DNA of 28,914 nucleotides, taken from NCBI GenBank assembly GCA_036881885.1, contig JBAJNL010000015.1:1-28914 (forward strand), in the 5' to 3' direction. This stretch comes from JBAJNL01 sp036881885 (GTDB lineage Bacteria; Pseudomonadota; Alphaproteobacteria; Holosporales; Hepatobacteraceae). Made by a program: the position numbers and the translations under genes. Positions 1 to 7,628 of the stretch are shown piece by piece. Position 1 is the first letter of the stretch, and the number at the start of each line of letters is the position of its first letter. The notes below the pieces were generated by a model. The model made no database searches. It was not told where the DNA came from and saw only the letters and a program-made list of their open reading frames with translations.

Positions 1-204
1 AGGAAGAGTCACATGATAGACCTCGCCTGCCATCACAGTCGAACGCACAGTAAGAGGCAGCGAAGGCTCATCTGCCTTCACAACACAACCACCCCGAATG
101 AGGCGTTGAGCGGTAGTGCGCGACAAAGAAGTATGCGCACAAAGCGCACGATCAAGGCGACTTTCTTGATAAGAAATAGTAATCTCAAGATTTTTCTTAC
201 TCAT
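1..204 (-). CDS. rluD: RluA/RluD-family pseudouridine synthase, N-terminal part (runs off window)
   Basis: Only the first 68 codons are present, because the gene continues past base 1. It starts at ATG 204-202, with an AGAAG-type ribosome site about 8 bases upstream. The peptide begins MSKKNLEITISYQESRLDRA and contains the S4 RNA-binding signature RLDRAL...LSRTTAQRLIRGGCV, then a segment ending GEVYHVTLP that matches the S4-to-catalytic-domain junction of RluC/RluD. These enzymes isomerise uridines in 23S rRNA. The catalytic domain (HRLD motif) lies outside the window, so the choice among RluA, RluC and RluD is inferred; RluD is the commonest with this start. Confidence 0.75.
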   Translation of the reverse strand, partial: MSKKNLEITISYQESRLDRALCAHTSLSRTTAQRLIRGGCVVKADEPSLPLTVRSTVMAGEVYHVTLP

Positions 205-214
205 TTTTTATCTT

Positions 215-526
215 CTAAAAATAAAATTTAAGATGTTGAGGCTGGATTTTTCTGAAAAACAGTTTATGATTCCCCACGAAGCATAAAAATGGCGATTTTT
301 CATGAATGTCACGTACAGCATTTTCTAAATCATGAACTGAAAAGACATTAATTTGTGCCTCTCTCCTTTTAAACAAACCAATGAAGATAGTATGGGTTTT
401 TCTGCTAAAGCAAGCGAGCCAATCGAGTGGTGTTTTTTTCAGCAACGTCATATACCAAAGGATATGGTTTGTATTATTAAATCTCTTTGTCTGATCGCCT
501 ATAATGTGCGTGCACACAGCACGCAA
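215..526 (-). pseudogene. possible remnant of a uroporphyrinogen-III C-methyltransferase C-terminus
   Basis: This minus-strand frame opens after a TAG at 529-527 and ends in a TAG 10 bases before the pseudouridine synthase start. Its last 80 or so residues follow the layout of the CobA/CysG methylase C-terminus. A YM pair (ILWYM) is followed 53 residues later by SPFLCFVG and then RKI, as in CysG, where YMGL is followed by SPALIIVG and then DKL at nearly the same spacing. The N-terminal SAM-binding half is absent, and the frame overlaps the plus-strand orphan gene. It could be a decayed gene or a chance resemblance; both overlapping frames are unlikely to be fully functional. Confidence 0.3.
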
Positions 527-1213
527 CTAAGACAAAGCTTTGCAGACGACACAGATTTTATCATATCGATTAATAAATGGGAAAAAAGCGAGTTGCAAAA
601 CGCTTCCATTTTAGCGCGCTGGATTCACTTGGCAGATCCCACCTTTGATTTTGACCCAACCTTTAAACGCTTTTCAACACTTTGCCACTTGCCATCGGAC
701 AAGATAACCCCATCCTTAACGCTGCTTGCGCGATGTGTTTATGCCATGAATTTGCAGTGTGTTTACCGCTTTCTCGCCTCTAAAACACGCGAGCCGGTTC
801 TAAAAGCTCTGTGTCTTGAAAGTGCCGCCTTGCAAAAAAAACATTATCATCTTTTCTATCGCTTTTTAAAACGCTACCTGACCAGATACCCTGTTTCTCT
901 TTGGCGGCGCATTCGACACACCGCCTACCACCTTAAACTTCCAACATCGCAAGAAATGACGTGCGCCTATTTCGCGGCCAACACAATGCCACACGCCATT
1001 TATCATCCACATTTTTATGAAAAAGCTTACCTTGCACGCTTGTGGCCTGCATGCCCACCACGCATTATCCGCTACCTTGTCGTTGCACTTGTACAAACGG
1101 CTTGTGTGCGCAAACAAAATTGGTGGACGACACCTTTAGAAAAAATTGCCTTCTGGCTTATGCAACGCAGAAACAAAACACTCAAGCGCAGCAACAAGGC
1201 GCTCATTAGCTAA
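392..1213 (+). CDS. hypothetical protein, no recognised family
   Basis: The open frame of about 273 residues has codon use like the neighbouring real genes (frequent CGC, GCC, CTT, TTT and AAA). ATG 392 is preceded by a weak GAAG at close spacing; a TTG at 353 would add 13 residues. I see no signal peptide and no family motif. The protein is basic and rich in aromatic residues, Cys and His, with a helical arginine-rich middle (YHLFYRFLKRYLTRYP) and a C-terminus ending in lysines and arginines. It runs convergently towards kdsA with an 18-base gap. The first 130 bases overlap the possible methyltransferase remnant on the other strand, so the true start may lie further in. Function unknown. Confidence 0.5.
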   Translation: MGFSAKASEPIEWCFFQQRHIPKDMVCIIKSLCLIAYNVRAHSTQLRQSFADDTDFIISINKWEKSELQNASILARWIHLADPTFDFDPTFKRFSTLCHLPSDKITPSLTLLARCVYAMNLQCVYRFLASKTREPVLKALCLESAALQKKHYHLFYRFLKRYLTRYPVSLWRRIRHTAYHLKLPTSQEMTCAYFAANTMPHAIYHPHFYEKAYLARLWPACPPRIIRYLVVALVQTACVRKQNWWTTPLEKIAFWLMQRRNKTLKRSNKALIS

Positions 1214-1231
1214 CCCCGCGTGCCACACCCC

Positions 1232-2086
1232 TTAACCAGATGCTGCCACAGAAAAGGGCTGGTAAGGCTGCTTTTTTGCAACTTGATCAAAGGTTTGCAG
1301 TGTGCGCAAAAAGCTTTCTATGTGCGCTAAAGGCACCATGTTGGGGCCATCACTCAGTGCTTGGTCAGGATCAGGGTGGGTTTCAAGAAAAAGGCCCGCC
1401 ACACCAATGGCCATGGCTGCCCTTGCGAGGGTTTCAACAAAAATACGCTGGCCGCCACTGACATCCCCCAGTCCACCCGGCTGTTGCACAGAATGTGTCG
1501 CATCAAAAATAACTGGCACGTTCAAGCCTTTCATAATAGAGAGCGCCCTAAAATCAGAGACCAATGTGTTATAGCCAAAGCTAGCACCACGCTCACACAC
1601 AAAAACGTTTTGCCCACCAAAAGCCTTGACCTTTTCAACCACTCCCTTCATATCCCAGGGCGCTAAGAACTGCCCTTTTTTAATGTTAAGCACACGACCC
1701 GTTTCAGCTGCAGCCTTCAAAAGGTCTGTTTGCCGACATAAAAAAGCTGGAATCTGCAACACATCCACCACGTCTGCTACTTTTGCACATTGCTCAGGTG
1801 TGTGAACATCGGTTAAAACGGGGCATCCAAAACGCTGTTTCACTTTTTCAAAAAGGCGCAGCCCTTTTTCAAGCCCCATACCGCGCGCACTTTTAACAGA
1901 CGTGCGATTGGCTTTGTCAAAAGAAGACTTAAAAATAAAAGGAATCGATAAGCGCTGCGTGATGTCTGACAGTTTTTCAGCGACATCAAGTACAAGTGCC
2001 TCGTTTTCCATCATGCATGGCCCAGCGATTAACGCAAAGGGCAAGGCATTTCCAACGGTCAGGCCACCAAACGAAACAGTTGACAT
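1232..2086 (-). CDS. kdsA: 3-deoxy-8-phosphooctulonate (KDO-8-P) synthase
   Basis: Condenses phosphoenolpyruvate with arabinose 5-phosphate to give KDO 8-phosphate, the first dedicated step towards the inner-core sugar of lipopolysaccharide; cytosolic. At 284 residues it has the full family length. Visible motifs are AGPCMMEN (21-28), FKSSFDKANRTS (52-63), LQIPAFLCRQTDL (110-122), FDATHSVQQPGG (194-205) and ETHPDPDQALSDGPN (235-249). Cys24, His198, Glu235 and Asp246 match the four metal ligands of the metal-dependent class (Aquifex type); E. coli KdsA has Asn in place of the Cys. The ATG lies 3 bases after the pyrG stop, so the two are surely cotranscribed. The presence of kdsA implies the organism makes LPS or at least KDO. 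Confidence 0.95.
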   Translation of the reverse strand: MSTVSFGGLTVGNALPFALIAGPCMMENEALVLDVAEKLSDITQRLSIPFIFKSSFDKANRTSVKSARGMGLEKGLRLFEKVKQRFGCPVLTDVHTPEQCAKVADVVDVLQIPAFLCRQTDLLKAAAETGRVLNIKKGQFLAPWDMKGVVEKVKAFGGQNVFVCERGASFGYNTLVSDFRALSIMKGLNVPVIFDATHSVQQPGGLGDVSGGQRIFVETLARAAMAIGVAGLFLETHPDPDQALSDGPNMVPLAHIESFLRTLQTFDQVAKKQPYQPFSVAASG

Positions 2087-2089
2087 ATT

Positions 2090-3760
2090 CTAAGATGTTT
2101 TCTTTTTTAAAGCCAGCGTATGCCGAACAAACGCACAAAACAAGGGGTGCGCCTTTAAAGGGGTTGACTGGAATTCAGGATGAAACTGCACACCTATGAA
2201 AAAAGGATGGTTTTTAAGCTCGATCACCTCGGCAATTTGACCGCAGGACGACACACCAGAAAACACCACCCCCAAAGAGAGGGCTTCCTTTTTAAAATCC
2301 ATATTCAACATATAACGGTGCCGATGTCTTTCTAACACACGATTTTGTTTGTAAAGCTGCGCTGCAAGCGAACCTTTTGCTAAACAAACCTCTTGTTCCC
2401 CCAAGCGCATCACACTTTTAAAGGCATGATCAGAAGGCGCTTTTGCTGACACAAGCGGCACCACAAGCGGCTTGTCTGTTGTTTTAAACTCAAGCGAGTG
2501 TGCCCCCTTAAACCCTTCTAGTTTTTGCATGATGGCGATAAGCGCCAATTGCATGCCAAGGCAAATCCCCAAAAAAGGAATGCCCTTATCTTGCGCAAAG
2601 CGGATTATGCACATGGTACCGTCTGCACCACGCAGCCCAAAGCCGCCGGGCGCAATCATGCCATCCAGATGGCTGTAGGCTTTCACATTTTTCTCTGTCA
2701 CGTCTTCAGGGTTCACCCAAACGATCTTGACATCAACATTTTCTGCAAACGCCGCATGTTTTATGGACTCTATCAGCGACTTGTACGCATCAGGCAGATG
2801 GCTGTACTTGCCCACAATCCCAACACAAATCTGCGGCATGTCTTTGCTTTTAAAATCAGATAAACGCTTCCACACTTTAAGAGACTCAGCAGCGTCTTCA
2901 GTTGCCGGCAAATGGTTTAAAACGTGTAAAACAGCCTGATCTAAGCCGGCCTCGTGATAGGCCAAAGGCAATCTGTAAAGATCACTTTGGTCTTCGGCAG
3001 GCACCACGTGCTTTAAAGGTACACCGCAAAAATTACTAATTTTTTGCAAAAGGCGCTCTTCAAGCTTTTGTTCAGAACGCACCATTAAAAGATCAGGATG
3101 AATGCCCGCACGCTGCAGCTCTTTGACCGAATGTTGGAAAGGCTTTGTTTTCAACTCGCCCGCAGATTTGACATACGGAACCCAGCCAACATGCACACAA
3201 CAAACCGACACATTGCTTTCATAACGCAGCTGACGCACCGCCTCTAAAAAAGGCAAGCCTTCAATATCACCAACCGTGCCCCCTATTTCAGCAATCACTA
3301 CATCTTGAGCTTCAGTCTCTGCTTGCAAAAAATGTTTAATGGCATTGGTTACATGGGGCACCACCTGCACTGTGGCGCCATCAAACGCACCCAATCGCTC
3401 GTCACGCAAAATCTGCTGATAAATTTTACCTGTCGTCACATAATCTAACGCAGATGTTCTCACACCAGCAAAGCGCTCGTAATGCCCTAAATCAAGATCG
3501 GTTTCTTCACCATCGGCCGTTACATACACTTCACCATGTTGCGCGGGACTCATAAGGCCTGGGTTCACGTTCAAATAAGGGTCAAGCTTGCGCAGCACAA
3601 CACGCAACCCCCGTGCTTTCAGCAAAGCACCAAGAGAAGCCACAACCATGCCCTTGCCAACCGACGACAACACCCCACCTGTGATAAACACAAAAGCTAA
3701 AGGCGCACGACGGCCTTTTTTGGCACAAAAACCCTGCGCACCGTTTTTTAATGCAGTCAT
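2090..3760 (-). CDS. pyrG: CTP synthase (glutamine hydrolysing)
   Basis: Makes CTP from UTP, ATP and glutamine; cytosolic pyrimidine pathway. The 556 residues divide into an N-terminal synthetase domain, with the P-loop-like FITGGVLSSVGKG near residue 25 and the GEVYVTADGEETDLDLGHYERF segment, and a C-terminal class I glutamine amidotransferase domain. The latter shows the nucleophile motif GICLGMQ and the His-Glu pair in GVQFHPEFQS. The N-terminus carries about 20 residues more than usual before FVFITGG. No clear ribosome site precedes ATG 3760-3758, so a later non-ATG start is possible. It sits between secG and kdsA, a common alphaproteobacterial order. Confidence 0.96.
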   Translation of the reverse strand: MTALKNGAQGFCAKKGRRAPLAFVFITGGVLSSVGKGMVVASLGALLKARGLRVVLRKLDPYLNVNPGLMSPAQHGEVYVTADGEETDLDLGHYERFAGVRTSALDYVTTGKIYQQILRDERLGAFDGATVQVVPHVTNAIKHFLQAETEAQDVVIAEIGGTVGDIEGLPFLEAVRQLRYESNVSVCCVHVGWVPYVKSAGELKTKPFQHSVKELQRAGIHPDLLMVRSEQKLEERLLQKISNFCGVPLKHVVPAEDQSDLYRLPLAYHEAGLDQAVLHVLNHLPATEDAAESLKVWKRLSDFKSKDMPQICVGIVGKYSHLPDAYKSLIESIKHAAFAENVDVKIVWVNPEDVTEKNVKAYSHLDGMIAPGGFGLRGADGTMCIIRFAQDKGIPFLGICLGMQLALIAIMQKLEGFKGAHSLEFKTTDKPLVVPLVSAKAPSDHAFKSVMRLGEQEVCLAKGSLAAQLYKQNRVLERHRHRYMLNMDFKKEALSLGVVFSGVSSCGQIAEVIELKNHPFFIGVQFHPEFQSTPLKAHPLFCAFVRHTLALKKKTS

Positions 3761-3881
3761 ATAAAAAGCTTAAATAAAGAAGTCAGTCTATCTTAACCCA
3801 AGGTGCAAGAAAAGCTCTTTTGGCACCCAAACTACTGGATATTAAAGCAAAAACAAACAACTAACGCACACAGAAACAGCT

Positions 3882-4211
3882 CTATTGCGCTGGCGCTGAA
3901 GGTGTGCTTTTTAAGGGTGTATCCTTTAAAGGCGCTTCTTGCAAAGGCACGGCCTCTTTTGATTGACTTATCAAATTGCCCTGCTCGGCCTCACGGCGCG
4001 CAAGATAGGCCAACCATAAACTAAAGACAATAAAAAGCGTCGCCAAAATGGCCGTCAAACGGGTTAGCAAGTTAGCTGTTCCTCTTGCCGTCATCATGCC
4101 ACCCATAGTGCCACTGCCAAAGCCAAGGCTCGACTCACTTTTTTGAAACAAAATCACCACAATCATTAAAACGGTGATCAACAAAAAGCACAGCAGTATA
4201 AAAAGGCGCAC
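3882..4211 (-). CDS. secG: Sec translocase subunit SecG
   Basis: Auxiliary inner-membrane subunit of SecYEG. The 109-residue protein has two membrane segments: residues 3-22 (LFILLCFLLITVLMIVVILF) and about 50-70 (LTAILATLFIVFSLWLAYLA). They are joined by the family's Gly/Ser/Met-rich loop with QKSESSLGFGSG and TARGTANLLTR. The tail is Pro/Lys-rich and low in complexity. The start is GTG 4211, chosen because AAGGGA lies about 6 bases upstream. It precedes pyrG with a 121-base gap in which I see no gene or terminator. Confidence 0.92.
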   Translation of the reverse strand: MRLFILLCFLLITVLMIVVILFQKSESSLGFGSGTMGGMMTARGTANLLTRLTAILATLFIVFSLWLAYLARREAEQGNLISQSKEAVPLQEAPLKDTPLKSTPSAPAQ

Positions 4212-4304
4212 GGGAATCCCTTAGATCTTTCTTTAACACCTCGCATTTTACCGCCAAACAACAGAGCTGTAAACCACGAAAACCCAAACAGCTTTCGCCC
4301 ACGC

Positions 4305-4949
4305 TTAAGACGGGTTCTCTTCTTCCACCGCCAGCGCACCCTTGACCACAGAAACGATAAACGCTTTCAAGGCATCCAGTGTCTCAGGCTTGCGCGCACT
4401 CAGCGCAAAAATGGGCGGCTTATGCCCCAACACCTCCTCAAGATAGGCCTTGTGTTGTGCCAGCACTTTCTGACTTGTTTTATCTGTTTTTGTCATCACA
4501 AAACTGGCCTCACGCCCCAAAGACAGCAACCAACGATAGGTTTCAATATCGCTGTCCTTCGGTGTGTGCCGACTGTCGACCAAAACAAAGGCATGCACCA
4601 ACTGCGCACGCTTTGCAAGATAAGCCGGCAGCATTTTTTTCCACAAAGCCAACATCACTTTTGAAACGCGCGCATACCCATAACCTGGCAGATCAACGCA
4701 CAGAAACGTCTTGTCCACCTCAAAAAAATTAATCTCAGACGTTTTACCAGGGCTTTTTGACGTGTGCGCCATTTTAGTGCGCCCCCACAGTGCATTCAGC
4801 AGTGACGACTTGCCTACGTTAGAGCGCCCCATGAAAACAACCTCGGGCAACAAAGTTTCAGGATAATGGGCTGGCGCTGTTGCGCCTTTCACAAAATGAA
4901 CCGCCGACCACCGCAGGCTGGCGTCTTTCTTTTTCTTGCTCACACTCAC
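4305..4949 (-). CDS. engB: ribosome biogenesis GTPase EngB (YihA/YsxC)
   Basis: Essential GTPase for late assembly of the large ribosomal subunit. The G motifs are clear: G1 GRSNVGKS (41-48), G2 region SKSPGKTSEINFF, G3 DLPGYGYA, G4 TKTD and G5 SARK. At 214 residues it has the family length. The proposed GTG start at 4949-4947 gives MSVSKKKKDASLRWS; a second GTG two codons later is equally possible because no strong ribosome site is seen. It lies 93 bases upstream of secG on the same strand and is probably the first gene of the engB-secG-pyrG-kdsA run, since a terminator sits just upstream at 5052-5080. Confidence 0.94.
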   Translation of the reverse strand: MSVSKKKKDASLRWSAVHFVKGATAPAHYPETLLPEVVFMGRSNVGKSSLLNALWGRTKMAHTSKSPGKTSEINFFEVDKTFLCVDLPGYGYARVSKVMLALWKKMLPAYLAKRAQLVHAFVLVDSRHTPKDSDIETYRWLLSLGREASFVMTKTDKTSQKVLAQHKAYLEEVLGHKPPIFALSARKPETLDALKAFIVSVVKGALAVEEENPS

Positions 4950-5051
4950 CAGAATCGTTTAGAATAAACCACGCACTCAAGCTTAACACATTCTTTACGA
5001 AAAGCGCCCTAGAATCGAAAAAGAGATCTTGAAAGGCAAAGCTGGCCTTAC

Positions 5052-5080
5052 AAAAAAAAAGCCGAGCCCAAAGGCCCGGC
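5052..5080 (-). terminator. intrinsic terminator of a small minus-strand transcript
   Basis: Read on the minus strand, GCCGGGCC-TTTG-GGCTCGGC forms an 8-bp GC-rich stem with one G-U pair and is followed directly by nine T. It points away from engB's coding strand start and ends whatever is transcribed from about 5205. Confidence 0.8.
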
Positions 5081-5205
5081 AGTTTACAGGGAGGCTTCAC
5101 GTCTAGGAGACGCAAGGTCGCACATAAAATACGCAACCTCCTGAACCCAAGGGCTCAGATCCAGAAAGCAGAACTTCTCCGCAGAGCAGAAAATATTCAG
5201 CTTTC
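5052..5205 (-). ncRNA. probable small structured RNA, family not recognised
   Basis: A transcript of about 150 bases is bounded by a good promoter upstream (TTGCAA, 17 bases, TATTTA) and a strong intrinsic terminator. Inside it are several hairpins: GAGCC-CTTG-GGTTC, GGTTGCG-TATTTTATG-TGCGACC flanked by AGGAG/CTCCT, and CGTCT-CCT-AGACG. The segment GAAGCCTCCCTGTAAACTG loosely resembles the GAAGCCTTAAAACTG of E. coli 6S RNA, but I cannot establish the 6S fold. No convincing peptide is encoded. It is not a tRNA, SRP RNA, tmRNA or RNase P RNA as far as I can see. Confidence 0.4.
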
Positions 5206-5212
5206 AAGTTAT

Positions 5213-5241
5213 TAAATATCGTAAAAATCGATAATTTGCAA
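5213..5241 (-). promoter_or_regulatory. sigma-70-type promoter for the small RNA
   Basis: On the minus strand, TTGCAA (5241-5236) and TATTTA (5218-5213) are separated by exactly 17 bases in an AT-rich stretch. This would start a transcript near 5205. The rest of 5242-5401 is AT-rich and I see no gene or repeat in it. Confidence 0.4.
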
Positions 5242-5401
5242 GAGAAAAAATCAGTCCCTTTTAAGACAAAAACATGAAAAAGAAAAAAAGATATAAAACA
5301 GATATTTGAAAAAACAAAAGCAGCGTATTTTTTTGACAGCACAACGGCTTAGATTCGATACATTTTTGTTCAACCAAAACGATCAAGAGGTTTGATCAAA
5401 T

Positions 5402-5429
5402 AAAAAAACGCACCTTTTGAAAAGGTGCG
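5402..5429 (-). terminator. intrinsic terminator downstream of the WH2 gene
   Basis: On the minus strand, CGCACCTTTTCAAAAGGTGCG is a perfect 9-bp stem with a 3-base loop, followed by seven T. It would end the transcript coming from the proline-rich WH2 gene, leaving a 3' untranslated stretch of about 235 bases. Confidence 0.85.
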
Positions 5430-5477
5430 CTGCAGCGTGTGATGGCTGGCCCAAAGACCAGCACAAGTGTTTTCTTT

Positions 5478-5555
5478 TTACTCAAAAGTGATGAGGTCGG
5501 CCACTTCCACCTCTGGCGTCTTTACTTGTGCAGACGAAGCGCCGAAAGCTTGAGG
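5478..5555 (-). other. short orphan coding-like tail, possible gene remnant
   Basis: Between the WH2 gene and its terminator, one minus-strand frame opens after a stop and reads 26 residues ending EVEVADLITFE then TAA. It has no start codon, and the frame upstream is broken by two stops. Its codons look like coding sequence. It may be the eroded C-terminus of a lost gene; I do not recognise the family. The rest of 5430-5663 holds nothing else I can name. Confidence 0.2.
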
Positions 5556-5663
5556 TTAAAGGGCGCCTAGAGGAAACACATCACTCTAACCTCGTGCTGA
5601 CAAGAAGACTTTTCTGCCGCATGACTGGCCAAAGACGGCACCCTTTTTTGTACAGGTCAAAAC

Positions 5664-7628
5664 TCAAAGCACTTTAACAGCTCCAGCAGGGGCTTCACGA
5701 CGCTTTAGCTTAACCCCAAATATTTCTGCGGCGGTTTTTGGTTGCTGCTTTTCTGCCTTCTCTCTTTCGGCTGCAGCCTGTGCGGCTTTTTCACGTTTTA
5801 GTCTTTCGTAAAGGTCCTCTTCATAAGCTGACGGCTCCTCAGATGGTTCCGGATCCAGTGACGGCATCTGCGACAATGCAGAACTTGATGTCTCTGCCGC
5901 CGGCTTGCGAGAAAGCGGGTTCTGTCCAGGCTTTAGCACTACCGCAAGTCGCTCTTTCAACGTAGTAGGCTCTTGATTTCCACTGCTCTGCTTTGGCGGC
6001 ATCTGTAAAGATGCAGCACTTATGGATGACACAGGGCACGACAGCGGTTCTGGCGGCGCCTTCACAGTTGTGCTGGACAAGGAGGCGTTAGAACTGTCAT
6101 CTTCGTCACTCCAGCGCTCTTCCTCTGTTTCACTGTCCTCACCTTCACTATCACTCCCAAGAAAAGCCGAATATCTGTCGTCCACAACCTCTTTCATTAG
6201 CTCAGCTATACTTTTTGTGGGCTCGCTCGTCTGACCTGAGGAAGGCGTGCCTGCTGGTGCCACATGATTCGGCGCCTTTTTCCTTTTTTCCTCACGCATT
6301 TTCTCTGATTCCTCAGGTTTCTTTAGCGTTATTCCCTGTCGAATCTCTGTTATGAGATCAGGAGATTGCTTTTTTTCTGCACTCTGAAGCAGCGTCTTTT
6401 TACGATCCGCATTGTTGTGCACTGAAGCATGTGACGGCCCCGACGGTCCATTATTCGGATCTGGCGCGGTTGGCAGCTTAGGGGCACTGCTCGGCCCTGG
6501 CAGTGGTGGCGGTGGTGGCGGTGGTGGCGGTGGTGCATGGCTTGCCCCCGTAGGTGGCAAAGGAGACGAGAGATCTGAAGTTTCTTTGGATGCCTTCTTT
6601 TTTGTTTTTGTTGAGTGTTTGCGCGATTTCCTAACATCGTCACTGTTTGTAGAGTGAGAAGAGCTGGAGGCATACCCACCTAATACCCCCTCATGATATT
6701 TATACCCCACCGACAAAGATTGATTGGATTGCGGTTCAGTAGTGGCAACAGCTTTTGAAGGCTGTCTTTTACTGCTTCTACCAGGCAAGGTCTGAGAGCC
6801 AAAATGCTGATCACCCCCAGAAGACAGGCCCTCTGCATAAGGGTTTGGCTGTCGCGATGAATGCGTTCTACGCACAGGTCTTTCTGTCAATACAGCATAC
6901 TCACCAGCACAGGAAACGCGCAAAGAAGCAGCGTGCCTAAGCTTTGTATTGGACGTTTTCTCGCGGCGGCGGGTGCCAGGCTGCTTATCCATAGGCTGCG
7001 GCCTCTCTGCAAAATAGCAATCCTCACCCGCACTCACATCATGCAAAAAACTGTTAGACGGCGTGGTCCATCCGTTTTGTTTTTGTAGAAATTGACCAGA
7101 ATTTTGCACAGACTGAGTAGACCAACCTAGACCGCTTTTCTCACTGCTGCGTTTAAAGGACCACTGTTCAGCAGGCGCTGCCGAAGGGAGGGGTGGTTCC
7201 CAAAGCGTTCCCTGCGAACGATTTTGTGCACTTGTTTCGTCGTTCGAGTGCGTTATAGCCAAATGAGATTCATGGCCAACACGCTGTTGGGCAGAATGCG
7301 GCGACAAAAGTCCAGCGCCGCCAGACATCTGACGCAGACTTGCTTGTGCTAATTCTTTGACCATTTCTGGCGACTTCTCTAAGAAACCATATGTACAAGC
7401 AGCAGTACCTACGAATGCCCCAGAAGACGTGGGGTCCTGGCTTTGAAAGCTTACCGTTACACTTCCCAGCTGCATAGTACCGCGAACAGCGTTAGGTGCT
7501 GGCGCCAGCCCATTTACACCATTATACTCTGAATCTTGCGCACCTGGCGCTCCAAACATAGCAGGCAAAAAAGAGACAACACCTTGGCTTGCCAACAGAA
7601 GTGATATAAAATAAAGACTTTTTTTCAT
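5664..7628 (-). CDS. secreted proline-rich protein with WH2-connector-acidic (WCA-like) module
   Basis: Predicted exported actin-directed protein. Residues 1-27 are a Sec signal peptide (MKKSLYFISLLLASQGVVSF, then PAMFGA). Residues 30-350 are Ser/Gln-rich and low in complexity, with degenerate tyrosine-containing repeats. Residues 366-375 are ten prolines, then LPGP, a profilin/SH3 type of ligand. Residues 422-440 contain LITEIRQGITLKK, a close match to the WH2 actin-monomer motif (WASP LLDQIRQGIQLNK). Residues 473-490 (SIAELMKEVVDDRYSAF) match the amphipathic connector, and 492-511 are an acidic stretch holding a tryptophan (EEERWSDEDD), like the acidic end of N-WASP. A charged coiled-coil-like tail (602-646) follows. 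The layout resembles Rickettsia RickA, but here it is preceded by a signal peptide. Arp2/3 activation is inferred. The ribosome site is AAAAGGG; the upstream leader is shared with the gene at 10386-11657. Confidence 0.85.
   Translation of the reverse strand: MKKSLYFISLLLASQGVVSFLPAMFGAPGAQDSEYNGVNGLAPAPNAVRGTMQLGSVTVSFQSQDPTSSGAFVGTAACTYGFLEKSPEMVKELAQASLRQMSGGAGLLSPHSAQQRVGHESHLAITHSNDETSAQNRSQGTLWEPPLPSAAPAEQWSFKRSSEKSGLGWSTQSVQNSGQFLQKQNGWTTPSNSFLHDVSAGEDCYFAERPQPMDKQPGTRRREKTSNTKLRHAASLRVSCAGEYAVLTERPVRRTHSSRQPNPYAEGLSSGGDQHFGSQTLPGRSSKRQPSKAVATTEPQSNQSLSVGYKYHEGVLGGYASSSSHSTNSDDVRKSRKHSTKTKKKASKETSDLSSPLPPTGASHAPPPPPPPPPPLPGPSSAPKLPTAPDPNNGPSGPSHASVHNNADRKKTLLQSAEKKQSPDLITEIRQGITLKKPEESEKMREEKRKKAPNHVAPAGTPSSGQTSEPTKSIAELMKEVVDDRYSAFLGSDSEGEDSETEEERWSDEDDSSNASLSSTTVKAPPEPLSCPVSSISAASLQMPPKQSSGNQEPTTLKERLAVVLKPGQNPLSRKPAAETSSSALSQMPSLDPEPSEEPSAYEEDLYERLKREKAAQAAAEREKAEKQQPKTAAEIFGVKLKRREAPAGAVKVL
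6503..6535. repeat. 9-base microsatellite encoding the polyproline run
   Basis: GGTGGTGGC is repeated about 3.7 times on the plus strand, encoding ten consecutive prolines of the WH2 protein on the minus strand. The unit is three codons long, so slippage would change the proline number without breaking the frame. Confidence 0.8.

Noticed and set aside
5103..5342. Minus-strand frame of 79 residues with a hydrophobic N-terminus
   Set aside because: It runs through the promoter and hairpins of the probable small RNA, is AT-rich, and shows no family features or ribosome site.
6412..6657. Plus-strand frame with a polyglycine run
   Set aside because: Antisense shadow of the polyproline region of the WH2 gene.
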